Source of the DNA: Planctomycetota bacterium
GTDB lineage: Bacteria > Planctomycetota > J058 > JARGOJ01
Direction of reading: 5' to 3'
Length of the DNA: 11,945 nucleotides
NCBI GenBank assembly: GCA_029210225.1
Contig: JARGOJ010000178.1
Coordinates: 1-11,945, forward strand
The notes beneath the pieces were generated by a model. That model saw nothing but the letters and a program-made list of their open reading frames with translations, searched no databases and had not been told where the DNA came from. The translations under genes were made by a program, and so were the position numbers. The first letter of the stretch is position 1; each line of letters begins with the position of its first letter. Shown one piece after another: positions 1 through 7,184 of this stretch.

Positions 1-22
1 TCCATTTTCATAGATAAAGACA

Positions 23-59
23 CTGGGCCTCCCCGAATCATTAGTTCGGCGAGGACCAG
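23..59. terminator. Imperfect hairpin downstream of the SulP gene, probable terminator
   Basis: Two 15-base arms (23-37 and 45-59) pair at 13 of 15 positions around a 7-base loop. Mismatches are at 27/55 and 32/50. On the plus strand the hairpin is followed at once by ATTTTTGG, the better U-tract. On the minus strand it is followed by GTGTCTTTAT, about 40 bases past the transporter's stop codon. It could end transcription of the transporter, of a plus-strand gene left of the window, or both. This rests on sequence reading only, with no folding energy calculated. Confidence 0.5.
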
Positions 60-98
60 ATTTTTGGAGTTCGTTTTATTGGACAAGAAGCATTGAAG

Positions 99-1688
99 TC
101 AGGCAGAAGCTGTGACAGGATCCTTTTCAGTCTTGGCATCGTCAAACTCGTCATCGCGGAATGCTTTCAAGCGGTCCGAGTAGTTATTGCGATCTCTAAG
201 AGTCTCCCACTCAACAATGAGCTTGCCCCCTTTACTTTGAGTTTGCTTACCCCAATCGGACAACAGCTCTAAGCAGGCATGATCGATGTAGGTCAATTTA
301 TCGAAATACAAGTGATACTCTTTATTGGAATCGAGCTTATCAAGCTCTTTAGCGAGCAGAGGAATCTTGAGGAAGGTCGCTTTTCCAACCAGGTGAATAT
401 CCCTGCGTCCTTCGTCGCAAGGAGGATCAACGTCGATGTGAAGGCTTGTTGTGACTGTCAAGATGCCAAGGACAGAGAGGCCAAAGCCAATGAGAATGCC
501 TTCGAAGAGACCAATGAGAACAATGGAGCAGAGCGTGACAAAGTAGATGCCCACTTCATTGCGGCCATAGGCTTTCAGGGCCCGAATCCGCTCGGGAGAG
601 ACCAGCTTGTATCCTGTGTAAACAAGAATCGCAGCCAAAGATGCTGTTGGAATGAGGGCGAGAAGAGATGGCAAGACGACAACGAAGATGACAAGCCAGA
701 CGCCATGGAGAATCGTTGAGGCGCGGCTGCGGCTCCCCGCCTTTACGTTGGCGGAGCTACGCACGATCACCCCGGCGACCGGCAAGGCTCCAACAACACC
801 ACAGAGGATGTTTCCGATTCCCTGAGCGACCAACTCTCGGTCGTAACTTGTTCGAGGTCCAGTGTGCATTTGATCGACTGCGACAGAGGTCAGGAGGGTC
901 GCGGCGCTTGCTACAAAAGCGAGGGTCGCGGCTGCGGTCCAAATATTCGCATCACGAATCTGATCGAAGATGCTCATTTGTGGGAAGTCTAAGGCATCGG
1001 CCAAAGTCTCAGGGACAGTGACATATTGAACTTCAAGGCCGCCAACTAATGCCACAACAGAAGCGAGAACCACGGCGACAAGCGCCCCAGGAATAGACTG
1101 CATAGACTTGGGACGGAAGCGCTCCCAGAGTATGAGCGATGCAATCGTCAGCAATCCAATATATGCGGCCAGGTGATGACTTTTATTCTCGGTGGGAACC
1201 ACACCCTTATAGATCGCTTCTGGGATAGAGATGAGATTCTGAAAGCCGCTCTCTCGGGGAGAATCGTCGACCATGATGTGGAACTGGCTGGCAAAGATCA
1301 GCACTCCAATCCCCCCAAGCATCCCATAAATCACCGCTGGCGAGGTTGCTCGAAACCACTGCCCAAGGCGCAAGAGCCCGGATACAATTTGAATCGCCCC
1401 AGCGAGTAGGACAATCAAGGCAAAGGTCTCAATGCCAAAGTCTTGAATGTTTGCCCAGCAAAGAACGGAGAGGCTGGCCGCCGGCCCACTGACCTGCAAG
1501 GGCGAACCGGCAAAGATACCCACGATGAGACCACCAATGATTCCCGTGAGGATGCCTTTCTCTGGAGACATCCCCGAGGCGATCGCGACGCCCATACAGA
1601 GAGGCAGAGCGACTAAGAACACGACGACAGAGGCCGTGAATTCTTTCCCCCATGACCCTTTCGAGTTTTCAATTGGAGTTGATTCCAT
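99..1688 (-). CDS. SulP/SLC26 family anion transporter with C-terminal STAS domain
   Basis: This is an inner-membrane transporter for inorganic anions; in this family the substrate is usually sulfate or bicarbonate, and the sequence does not decide between them. The 529 residues hold a hydrophobic core (about 15-415) of many membrane helices, including family-typical stretches near 61-75 (GSPLQVSGPAASLSV) and 285-330 (ELVAQGIGN..., SSANVKAGSRSRAS). A cytoplasmic STAS domain follows at about 428-495. In it the segment DKLTYID (463-469) occupies the region where anti-anti-sigma STAS proteins carry a phosphorylatable serine; that serine is absent here, as is common in transporters. The ATG at 1688 is preceded by AGGA eight bases upstream. 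The gene is divergent from an NhaR-type regulator, which suggests local control. Bicarbonate uptake is possible, but no carbonic anhydrase gene is in view to support it. Confidence 0.93.
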   Translation of the reverse strand: MESTPIENSKGSWGKEFTASVVVFLVALPLCMGVAIASGMSPEKGILTGIIGGLIVGIFAGSPLQVSGPAASLSVLCWANIQDFGIETFALIVLLAGAIQIVSGLLRLGQWFRATSPAVIYGMLGGIGVLIFASQFHIMVDDSPRESGFQNLISIPEAIYKGVVPTENKSHHLAAYIGLLTIASLILWERFRPKSMQSIPGALVAVVLASVVALVGGLEVQYVTVPETLADALDFPQMSIFDQIRDANIWTAAATLAFVASAATLLTSVAVDQMHTGPRTSYDRELVAQGIGNILCGVVGALPVAGVIVRSSANVKAGSRSRASTILHGVWLVIFVVVLPSLLALIPTASLAAILVYTGYKLVSPERIRALKAYGRNEVGIYFVTLCSIVLIGLFEGILIGFGLSVLGILTVTTSLHIDVDPPCDEGRRDIHLVGKATFLKIPLLAKELDKLDSNKEYHLYFDKLTYIDHACLELLSDWGKQTQSKGGKLIVEWETLRDRNNYSDRLKAFRDDEFDDAKTEKDPVTASA

Positions 1689-1717
1689 GCCTGTTGTCCT
1701 AGCTCTCTAAATCTCTA

Positions 1718-1772
1718 TCTCATAGATAAGTTGTTATTGGATCTCAAGTTTAGCCTAGCCTGTCTCATAGAT
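1718..1772 (+). repeat. Pair of 10-base direct repeats TCTCATAGAT
   Basis: TCTCATAGAT occurs at 1718-1727 and again at 1763-1772, a period of 45 bases (about four helical turns), just upstream of the transporter start. The right copy overlaps the palindrome at 1771-1787. Phased short repeats can be regulator half-sites, but a chance repeat in AT-rich DNA is not excluded. Confidence 0.35.
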
Positions 1773-1787
1773 TCGATCAAATCGAAT
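1771..1787. promoter_or_regulatory. Palindrome with LysR-type T-N11-A box, candidate operator
   Basis: ATTCGAT-CAA-ATCGAAT is a perfect inverted repeat with 7-base arms and a 3-base spacer. It contains T(1773)-N11-A(1785), the classical core of LysR-family binding sites, and lies between the divergent transporter and LysR-type genes. LysR regulators commonly bind such sites in the shared intergenic region, repressing their own gene and activating the divergent one. A copy of TCTCATAGAT overlaps its left edge. Binding by the adjacent regulator is inferred. Confidence 0.55.
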
Positions 1788-1806
1788 TAACAATAACTTT
1801 AGTAAG

Positions 1807-1834
1807 AAAAAAGCTGATCAATTTAGTCAGCTTT
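1807..1834 (-). terminator. Terminator-like hairpin in the transporter's upstream region
   Basis: AAAGCTGA (1810-1817) and TCAGCTTT (1827-1834) form a perfect 8-base stem with a 9-base loop. Read on the minus strand, the hairpin runs into TTTTTTC, the layout of an intrinsic terminator. It lies about 120 bases before the transporter's start codon. It could stop minus-strand transcription arriving from the regulator gene, act as a leader attenuator, or simply be a second operator. No upstream minus-strand promoter was found that would make attenuation likely. Confidence 0.4.
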
Positions 1835-1837
1835 CGG

Positions 1838-1866
1838 TTGACTATTCACTCAAACTATTCGATTAT
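1838..1866 (+). promoter_or_regulatory. Sigma70-type promoter of the NhaR-like regulator gene
   Basis: TTGACT (1838-1843, five of six consensus bases) and GATTAT (1861-1866, four of six) are separated by exactly 17 bases. Initiation would fall near 1873 and leave a leader of about 14 bases. That leader contains the purine-rich AGAGAAAGAGG ribosome-binding stretch just before the ATG at 1887. No equally convincing promoter was found for the divergent transporter. Confidence 0.6.
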
Positions 1867-1886
1867 CCGTTAGAGAAAGAGGACCC

Positions 1887-2789
1887 ATGGATTTTCTGAA
1901 CTACCATCATCTCTACTATTTCTATACGGTTGCGAAGGCTGGCAACCTCGCCAAGGCAAGCGAGGAGTTGAGTATTACTCCGCAAACCATAAGTAGTCAG
2001 ATTCGTGCACTTGAGAAGTCGATCGGCAAACAACTCTTTGACCGCCAACACCGAAGCCTCCAGTTGACAAAACTCGGTCACAAGGTTTTTTCCTACGCCA
2101 GTTCCATCTTCACCATAGGCAGAGAACTCCAGGACTTCCTCTCCGGACATCTCCATGAAGACGATCGCACGCTCGTCGTCGGAGTCGCCAACGCCCTCCC
2201 CAAATTCGTTGTCCACCACCTCCTCGAACCCGCCCTCAAGAGCGATGCTCCCACTCGCTTGATTTGCCACGAAGACAAGGCCGAACGCCTCCTCGCCGAA
2301 TTAGCACTCCACAACTTCGACGTGGTCCTCTCCGACGTCCCCGTTCCTCCAAACATCTCCGTCAGGGCCTACAATCACCTCCTCGGCAAGTGCTCTGTCG
2401 CCCTCATGGCCGAGGATAAACTCGCTCAACGTTATCAAGACAACTTCCCACAGTGCCTCGATCACGCGCCGTTCCTCCTCCCCACCGACGACACCGCGCT
2501 CAGGAAGTCTCTCGACCGTTGGTTTCACCGCAACCGAATCCGTCCCCATATCATCGCCGAGCACGAAGACAGCGCGCTTCTAAAGGCCTTTGGTGAAGGA
2601 GGCCAGGGAATCTTCCCCGTCCCCGCGATCGTTGCTGAAGAGGTTCGTGAGCATTACCACTGCCAACTGCTTGGGGTCCTCGAAGATGTGGAGGAGAAGT
2701 TTTACGCCATCACGGTTGAGAAGAACGTTCAACATCCTGCGGTTGCAATGGTTTGCCAACAGGCGAGGGATGTCTTCTTTCGAAAATAG
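1887..2789 (+). CDS. nhaR: LysR-family transcriptional regulator, NhaR type
   Basis: This is a 300-residue DNA-binding regulator, the usual length for the family. The N-terminal winged helix-turn-helix (about 4-63) contains NYHHLYYF, AGNLAKASEELSITPQTISSQIRALE and GKQLFDR. The HLYYF opening and TPQTIS-x-QIRALE recognition helix match my recollection of E. coli NhaR, the sodium-responsive activator of the nhaA antiporter. An effector-binding domain follows (about 90-295), starting with the NhaR-like LVVGVANALPKFVVHHLLEP. Here the neighbour is a SulP transporter rather than an antiporter, and it is divergently transcribed, so this protein probably regulates the transporter and itself. The effector is unknown, and sodium sensing should not be assumed. 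The subfamily assignment is from memory of the motif, not a search. Confidence 0.88.
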   Translation: MDFLNYHHLYYFYTVAKAGNLAKASEELSITPQTISSQIRALEKSIGKQLFDRQHRSLQLTKLGHKVFSYASSIFTIGRELQDFLSGHLHEDDRTLVVGVANALPKFVVHHLLEPALKSDAPTRLICHEDKAERLLAELALHNFDVVLSDVPVPPNISVRAYNHLLGKCSVALMAEDKLAQRYQDNFPQCLDHAPFLLPTDDTALRKSLDRWFHRNRIRPHIIAEHEDSALLKAFGEGGQGIFPVPAIVAEEVREHYHCQLLGVLEDVEEKFYAITVEKNVQHPAVAMVCQQARDVFFRK

Positions 2790-2797
2790 AGTCCACG

Positions 2798-2825
2798 AAA
2801 AAAGGCCAGCTAAAGCGCTGACCTT
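2798..2825 (-). terminator. Intrinsic terminator of htpG, between convergent genes
   Basis: Read on the minus strand, AAGGTCAGC and GCTGGCCTT form a 9-base stem with one G-U pair around the loop GCTTTA. A run of six T follows and overlaps the stem base. It begins about 30 bases after the htpG stop codon. In the plus direction one pair is lost (C-A) and the tail is only CTTCTTCTTC, so it could also serve the regulator gene, more weakly. Confidence 0.7.
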
Positions 2826-2854
2826 CTTCTTCAAACAATCGAATGGAACGCCAA

Positions 2855-4753
2855 TCAGGCGTCGACGTTCTCAAGCGCCTTCTCCATGAAGACATAGTTG
2901 CGAGCGACCATCTTTTCGGTGCTCTTGAGGTTGCCCTCAATCAACATGACATTCTCAAAGAGCTGCTCAGCGCAGGCCTTGAGGAAATCGGACTCGGCGT
3001 CTTTCTTGGCGAGCTTGGCCAAAGCACGAATAATGCTGTTCTTAGGATTGATCTCAAGGATCCGCTTCGATCCCTCAAATTGCTCGTTCATCATCTTCAT
3101 CATTTTTTCCATTTGAGAGCTCATGCCGTCTTTTGACGACACAAGAGCACATGGACTATCGACAAGACGACTGCTCTTCTGAACGTCCTCGACTTGCTCA
3201 CCGATCGTGTCCTTCATAGCCACAATCAAGCTCGCTAGCTCGTCGTCAGAAGCCTGCTCAACGTCCTCGTCGTCGCTCTCTTCAATCCAGGACAAGTCGG
3301 CCTGATCGATTTCTTTGAGCGGCTTCTCTTTGTACTTGGCTTCGGAGAACCCGTCGCCAATGACAAATTCATCAACGGGATCAAGGAAGAGCAAGACCTC
3401 AATATTGTGCTTCTTGAAATACTCGATCTTAGGATTGAGCAGCGCAGCCTCTCGGCTATCGCCGGCGACATAATAGATCTCTGTCTGCTTCTCGGGCATA
3501 CGCTCGACGTAGGCTGACAGAGTGTGAAGGCTCTCAGCATCCTGCGTGGAGGTCTCATAGTGCATGAGCTCTAGGAGCTGCTCTTTGCGGAGGAAGTCTG
3601 AGCGAAGGCCTTCTTTGAAGACTCTTGAGAACGACGTCCAAAACTTCTTGAAGGTCTCCATGTCGTTCTTCGCCATGGACTCAATTTCACCGAGGACCTT
3701 CTTCGTCAGAGCCTTACCAATCTTGGCGCTCACTGGGTTGTTCTGAACAACCTCACGGGAGACGTTCAAGGGCAGATCTTCAGAGTCGACGACCCCGGTC
3801 ACAAAGCGCAAGTAAGGTGGCAAGAGGCCCGTGTCACCGTCATGGACGAAGACCTTGCGGCAATACAATTTAATGCCCTTGACCTCTTTGCCAAAGAGCT
3901 GCTCAAAGGAGGCTGACTCAGGAATGTAGAGCAGCGCGTGATACTGAAGGTTGCCCTCCACAGTTGTGTGAATGGTCGTCAGCGGCTTGCCGAAGTTGCC
4001 AGAGACGGTCTTGAAGAACTCTTCGTATTCTTCCTCGGTGACTTCGCTCTTACGCTTCGTCCAGATCGCGGTGATTTCGTTGACTTGCTCTTCGCCCATA
4101 GTGATGGGGAAGAAGACATAGTTCGAATATTTCTTAATGACTGACTTCACGCGGTGATCTTCCGCGAAGTCTTGATTCTCTTCGTTCAGGTGAAGGATGA
4201 TCTCGGTGCCCCGAGTCTCCTTTTCAACCTCACTGATTTCAAAGGCGTTGCCACCTTCTGAGCTCCACTCAAGGGCCTTGCCGTCCGTCTCAATCGAGCG
4301 CGTCCGAACAACCACTTTATCAGCCACCATGAAGGCCGAGTAAAAGCCGACACCGAAGTGACCGATGAGGTCGCTTGCGCCTTCTTCTCCAGCAGCTTTG
4401 AGCTGTTCGAGGAAGCCCTGAGTTCCGGAGCGAGCAATCGTTCCGAGGTTGTCAATGAGGTCTTCTCGGGACATCCCGATGCCAGAGTCTGTGATGGTCA
4501 AGGTCTTAGCGTCTTTGTCAGTGCTAATCTCTATTCCGAGTTTGGCGTCCGCATCGAAGAGAGACTGATCGACCAACAAACGGCTGTGAGCCGTGTTGAG
4601 TGCATCGGAAGCATTGGAAATCAGTTCTCTAAGGAAGATCTCTTTGTGTTGGTAAAGAGAGTGAATAATGAGATGAAGGAGCTGCTTCATCTCTGCTTGA
4701 AAAGTGAATTCTTCGCCTTTTTTGACTTCTGTAACTTGTTCTTCGCCAGACAT
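2855..4753 (-). CDS. htpG: Molecular chaperone HtpG (Hsp90 family)
   Basis: This is an ATP-dependent dimeric cytoplasmic chaperone that remodels client proteins with DnaK. The 632 residues are typical of bacterial Hsp90. The N-terminal GHKL ATPase has LRELISNASDA (catalytic Glu43, Mg-binding Asn47), ITDSGIGM (87-94) and GHFGVGFYSAF (131-141). The middle domain carries EDLPLNVSRE, with the ATP-contacting Arg333. The C-terminal dimerisation domain ends without the eukaryotic MEEVD tail, as expected in bacteria. The ATG at 4753 is chosen because GAGGA sits five bases upstream; an in-frame TTG at 4786 would add 11 residues but lacks a ribosome-binding site. The gene lies 59 bases downstream of the caspase-like gene on the same strand. 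No CIRCE element or clear heat-shock promoter is visible, so read-through from the kinase operon is possible. Confidence 0.97.
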   Translation of the reverse strand: MSGEEQVTEVKKGEEFTFQAEMKQLLHLIIHSLYQHKEIFLRELISNASDALNTAHSRLLVDQSLFDADAKLGIEISTDKDAKTLTITDSGIGMSREDLIDNLGTIARSGTQGFLEQLKAAGEEGASDLIGHFGVGFYSAFMVADKVVVRTRSIETDGKALEWSSEGGNAFEISEVEKETRGTEIILHLNEENQDFAEDHRVKSVIKKYSNYVFFPITMGEEQVNEITAIWTKRKSEVTEEEYEEFFKTVSGNFGKPLTTIHTTVEGNLQYHALLYIPESASFEQLFGKEVKGIKLYCRKVFVHDGDTGLLPPYLRFVTGVVDSEDLPLNVSREVVQNNPVSAKIGKALTKKVLGEIESMAKNDMETFKKFWTSFSRVFKEGLRSDFLRKEQLLELMHYETSTQDAESLHTLSAYVERMPEKQTEIYYVAGDSREAALLNPKIEYFKKHNIEVLLFLDPVDEFVIGDGFSEAKYKEKPLKEIDQADLSWIEESDDEDVEQASDDELASLIVAMKDTIGEQVEDVQKSSRLVDSPCALVSSKDGMSSQMEKMMKMMNEQFEGSKRILEINPKNSIIRALAKLAKKDAESDFLKACAEQLFENVMLIEGNLKSTEKMVARNYVFMEKALENVDA

Positions 4754-4755
4754 AA

Positions 4756-4763
4756 CTTTCCTC
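4756..4763 (-). promoter_or_regulatory. Ribosome-binding site deciding the htpG start
   Basis: On the minus strand GAGGAAAG lies just before the ATG at 4753, with five bases between GAGGA and the start codon. The alternative in-frame TTG at 4786 is preceded by TTTGTAAGCTC, which has no such match. This supports the 632-residue form. Confidence 0.75.
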
Positions 4764-4812
4764 ACTGGTTTGGAGTATGACGGCAAGAGCTTACAAATTG
4801 GATGTCAGGGCT

Positions 4813-6534
4813 TCAAGAATCGCCTTTCTTGTCTTGGCCTTTTGCGGCTTTGGTATTGACCTTGACGGGCGTTTTTTTCTCCGATTTCGGCTTCAATTCA
4901 GAGCGCCTTAACAAGAATTCGCGGCGTCCGCTGGCCGGAGCTCTAAAAGGCTTGTGGGCTCGCCCGAAGAGCGCTTCACTACGACTGGAAACAAGAGCCG
5001 TTAAATCGTCGCCAAGTGTGCTCAAATCAAGGGTCGAAGAACTTTTCAACTTCTCTAAGAAAAGTCCTGTGAAAAGACCCTGAGAACGATATTCTCCGGT
5101 CGCCTCGTCGCAACTCGCGCTGCATATGACCTGCCATCCTCGATTCGTGTCAAAGATCGGCGCGAGGTATTCAGCCTCATTCTCAGGATCTAGCTTTTCT
5201 GATCGCGGTCCTGTTCGGCGGCCCCGCTTCAACGCTCGATAGCTCGACCCGCCAAAGGAAGTATCAAAGAGAAAGACAACATTCTGCGCTGGGACCTTCA
5301 GGAAGATCTCTTCCAGTTCTTTGAGCCAAAGAACATCACGATTCTCCAACAAGAGCCCCTCTCCCCATCCTTTCTTATGGACGCCCTGACCAGAAAAGTA
5401 GAACAAGACTCGGTCAACAGATTTAGTGCGAAGATTCGTCAGCGCGGTCACCAGCTTGCTCTTCTTCACTGGACCACGGAAGAGAAAATTCTGCTGAGGC
5501 CCCGCGGTTTTCAGAAGTTGCCCATGGACATTCTCCGCGTCCTTCACCGCATAACGAGTCCCGTCCTCGCGATCCTTTGTATTCGGTTGATCCTGCCCGA
5601 CGCAAAAGGTGAAGGTCATGGCGTTATCAGGGTCGCCAAACTCCAATTCCCGCTTGATTTTAGGGTTCTTGAGCGTCTCTCGAAGACTCTGATTCAGTGT
5701 GCTAATCAAGTTCTTCTGCAAGGCGCGGTCGGCGTGAGGACTGAGAGAGTCATAAACCTTTTGCCATTGATCGCCGTCGTAGCGACCTCCAGCCGTTGAT
5801 TGAGAAGGAACTCCCAGCAGGTAGTTCGAATAATAGCGGGGTGTGTTGAGGAGGTTCATACCGTGCTCAAGCTCGTTAAAGCGTCGCGAGTCCGAGCCAG
5901 TGATAACAGTTTCATAGATTGGCTTTGTCGGCTTCCTAGCGTCGTAGATGCGCACAACAAGCTCTTTGTAAACCTCAAAGCGTTCATTCGGAACGAGCAC
6001 ATGGAAGGGATAAAAACAGAATCCAATGAACTCCCCGAGGCTCCATCCAAAGATCGGGCCTTTGGCGGTGACGCGATTGACCTTCAATTCGAGGTCCATG
6101 AACATTTGAGAATTAAGGGTCTCAGCCTCACGGCAATAGCGCTTCGTTCGCTCCTGGGGGCTCTCGCTCTCGTCTTCGGCAGCGCTCCCCAACTTCGCGA
6201 CCTTATCGCCAAAGAGCAGCTCGACCGCCTGACCAATTTGGGTTTCGAGGAGAACTTGTTCTTCAGGGGTGAGGGATGGATAGCAGCTGCTTGAGTCTTC
6301 GTATTCGTTCGTATTTTTACCGACGGCGGGGAACTCATAGACCTTGTAACTTTGGCGAATGGGCGAGATGGCCACGCCTTGCTCGAAGGGTTTCCCTTTG
6401 ATGCTGTCGAGGAAAGCCGTCTCCTGTGAGAAGTCCTCGGGAGGAGAGATGCAAGCGGTGCTTAGCAGCAGAAGCAGGAGGAAAGAGCGCTGCAGGAGAG
6501 CTTTCATAGTTTTCGTCTCTATTTCAGAACGCAT
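4813..6534 (-). CDS. Lipoprotein with caspase-like domain lacking the His/Cys dyad
   Basis: This is a predicted exported, lipid-anchored protein of 573 residues. A basic N-terminus, a leucine run and LSTAC (Cys28) form a signal peptide with an imperfect lipobox (Ser at -3). Residues 29 to about 300 match no domain I recognise. About 305-520 has a caspase (C14) layout: YAVKDAENV (Asp331), FYFSGQG, FLFDTSFGG and the C-terminal SASCDEATGEYRSQGLFT. Active caspases have SGHG and D-x-C-x-x-G; here His is Gln383 and Cys is Ser426, so peptidase activity is unlikely. A basic tail ends the protein. The ATG at 6534 is chosen because it overlaps the kinase stop (TAATG) and has GAGG five bases upstream. 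ATG 6507 (MKALLQRS...) would give a more typical signal peptide but has a weaker site. Co-translation with the kinase implies a joint role. Confidence 0.85.
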   Translation of the reverse strand: MRSEIETKTMKALLQRSFLLLLLLSTACISPPEDFSQETAFLDSIKGKPFEQGVAISPIRQSYKVYEFPAVGKNTNEYEDSSSCYPSLTPEEQVLLETQIGQAVELLFGDKVAKLGSAAEDESESPQERTKRYCREAETLNSQMFMDLELKVNRVTAKGPIFGWSLGEFIGFCFYPFHVLVPNERFEVYKELVVRIYDARKPTKPIYETVITGSDSRRFNELEHGMNLLNTPRYYSNYLLGVPSQSTAGGRYDGDQWQKVYDSLSPHADRALQKNLISTLNQSLRETLKNPKIKRELEFGDPDNAMTFTFCVGQDQPNTKDREDGTRYAVKDAENVHGQLLKTAGPQQNFLFRGPVKKSKLVTALTNLRTKSVDRVLFYFSGQGVHKKGWGEGLLLENRDVLWLKELEEIFLKVPAQNVVFLFDTSFGGSSYRALKRGRRTGPRSEKLDPENEAEYLAPIFDTNRGWQVICSASCDEATGEYRSQGLFTGLFLEKLKSSSTLDLSTLGDDLTALVSSRSEALFGRAHKPFRAPASGRREFLLRRSELKPKSEKKTPVKVNTKAAKGQDKKGDS

Positions 6535-7184
6535 TATGGCCTCGTGACGCAGCGAAAGCCGATGCTCGGACTGCTTTGTTGCGGCGGTTGATGACCACGA
6601 ATCCACAGTTTGAGTGTTAACGATTCCGATTCGTAACTCCCGCCTCGGACGACTTTCTCGCCTTCGTAGCCCTTGTAGTCAGCGTCATCCTGTTTGTCGC
6701 TGTATTTCTTGAAATCGCTCAGCGTCCATTCAGCAACATTTCCGGTCATGTGAAAACAACCCGACAACGTGGCTCCAGAGCTCAGCTCATCGACATTCAC
6801 AGGCCCACTCCGATTGAAGCAAGCCAATGCCTTCGTTGGATCAGCGCTACCCCAGGCATAGGGACCGCGACCTTTTATAGACGAGCGGGCAGCGAGTTCC
6901 CATTCTTGCTCTGTCGGTAAGCGCTTGCCACACCAACGAGCGAAGGCGACAGCGTCTTTCCAAAGAACACCTCGAACAGGCTGCGACCCTGCCAAGCTCT
7001 TCCCAATTTTGTCCCAACCGTCCGGCGCATTGGGAGTCTTCCCGAGATACTTGTAAAAGCTTAGATACGCTCTATAGTCCGCGACACTCACTTCGTAGAG
7101 ATCGATATCAAAAGTAGGAATCACCACGTCCTGTGGGAGAGAATGAGTAAAACCTGGGACCCCTTCCTCATGACCCACTGAAAA
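6534..7184 (-). other. FGE/SUMF1-like domain without catalytic cysteines
   Basis: Residues about 1577-1792 of the kinase show the FGE-sulfatase fold signature in order: YEVSVADYRAYL, PVRGVLWKDAVAFARWCGKRLPTE, a WG turn, MTGNVAEW, RGGSY and the terminal IGFRCV. In true formylglycine-generating enzymes a Cys follows GGS by three residues and a second lies five further on. Here these positions read Ser1762 and Leu1767 in an ungapped comparison. By topology the domain lies outside the cytoplasm. A ligand- or partner-binding role is inferred. Confidence 0.85.

Noticed and set aside
4358..4780. 140-codon plus-strand open frame
   Set aside because: It lies antisense to the most conserved part of htpG (the ATPase domain), so its openness follows from htpG codon use.
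4754..4830. Heat-shock (sigma32-like) or CIRCE control of htpG
   Set aside because: CTTGAAG is present, but a matching -10 element at proper spacing is not, and there is no TTAGCACTC/GAGTGCTAA inverted repeat.
5377..6294. Two plus-strand open frames of 140 and 164 codons
   Set aside because: They are antisense to the caspase-like lipoprotein gene, whose protein has clear domain motifs. No ribosome-binding site or recognisable product was seen.
6535..6606. Upstream ATG at 6606 as start of the caspase-like lipoprotein
   Set aside because: It would add 24 residues inside the kinase gene, place a polar stretch before the signal peptide, and lacks the ribosome-binding site seen before 6534.
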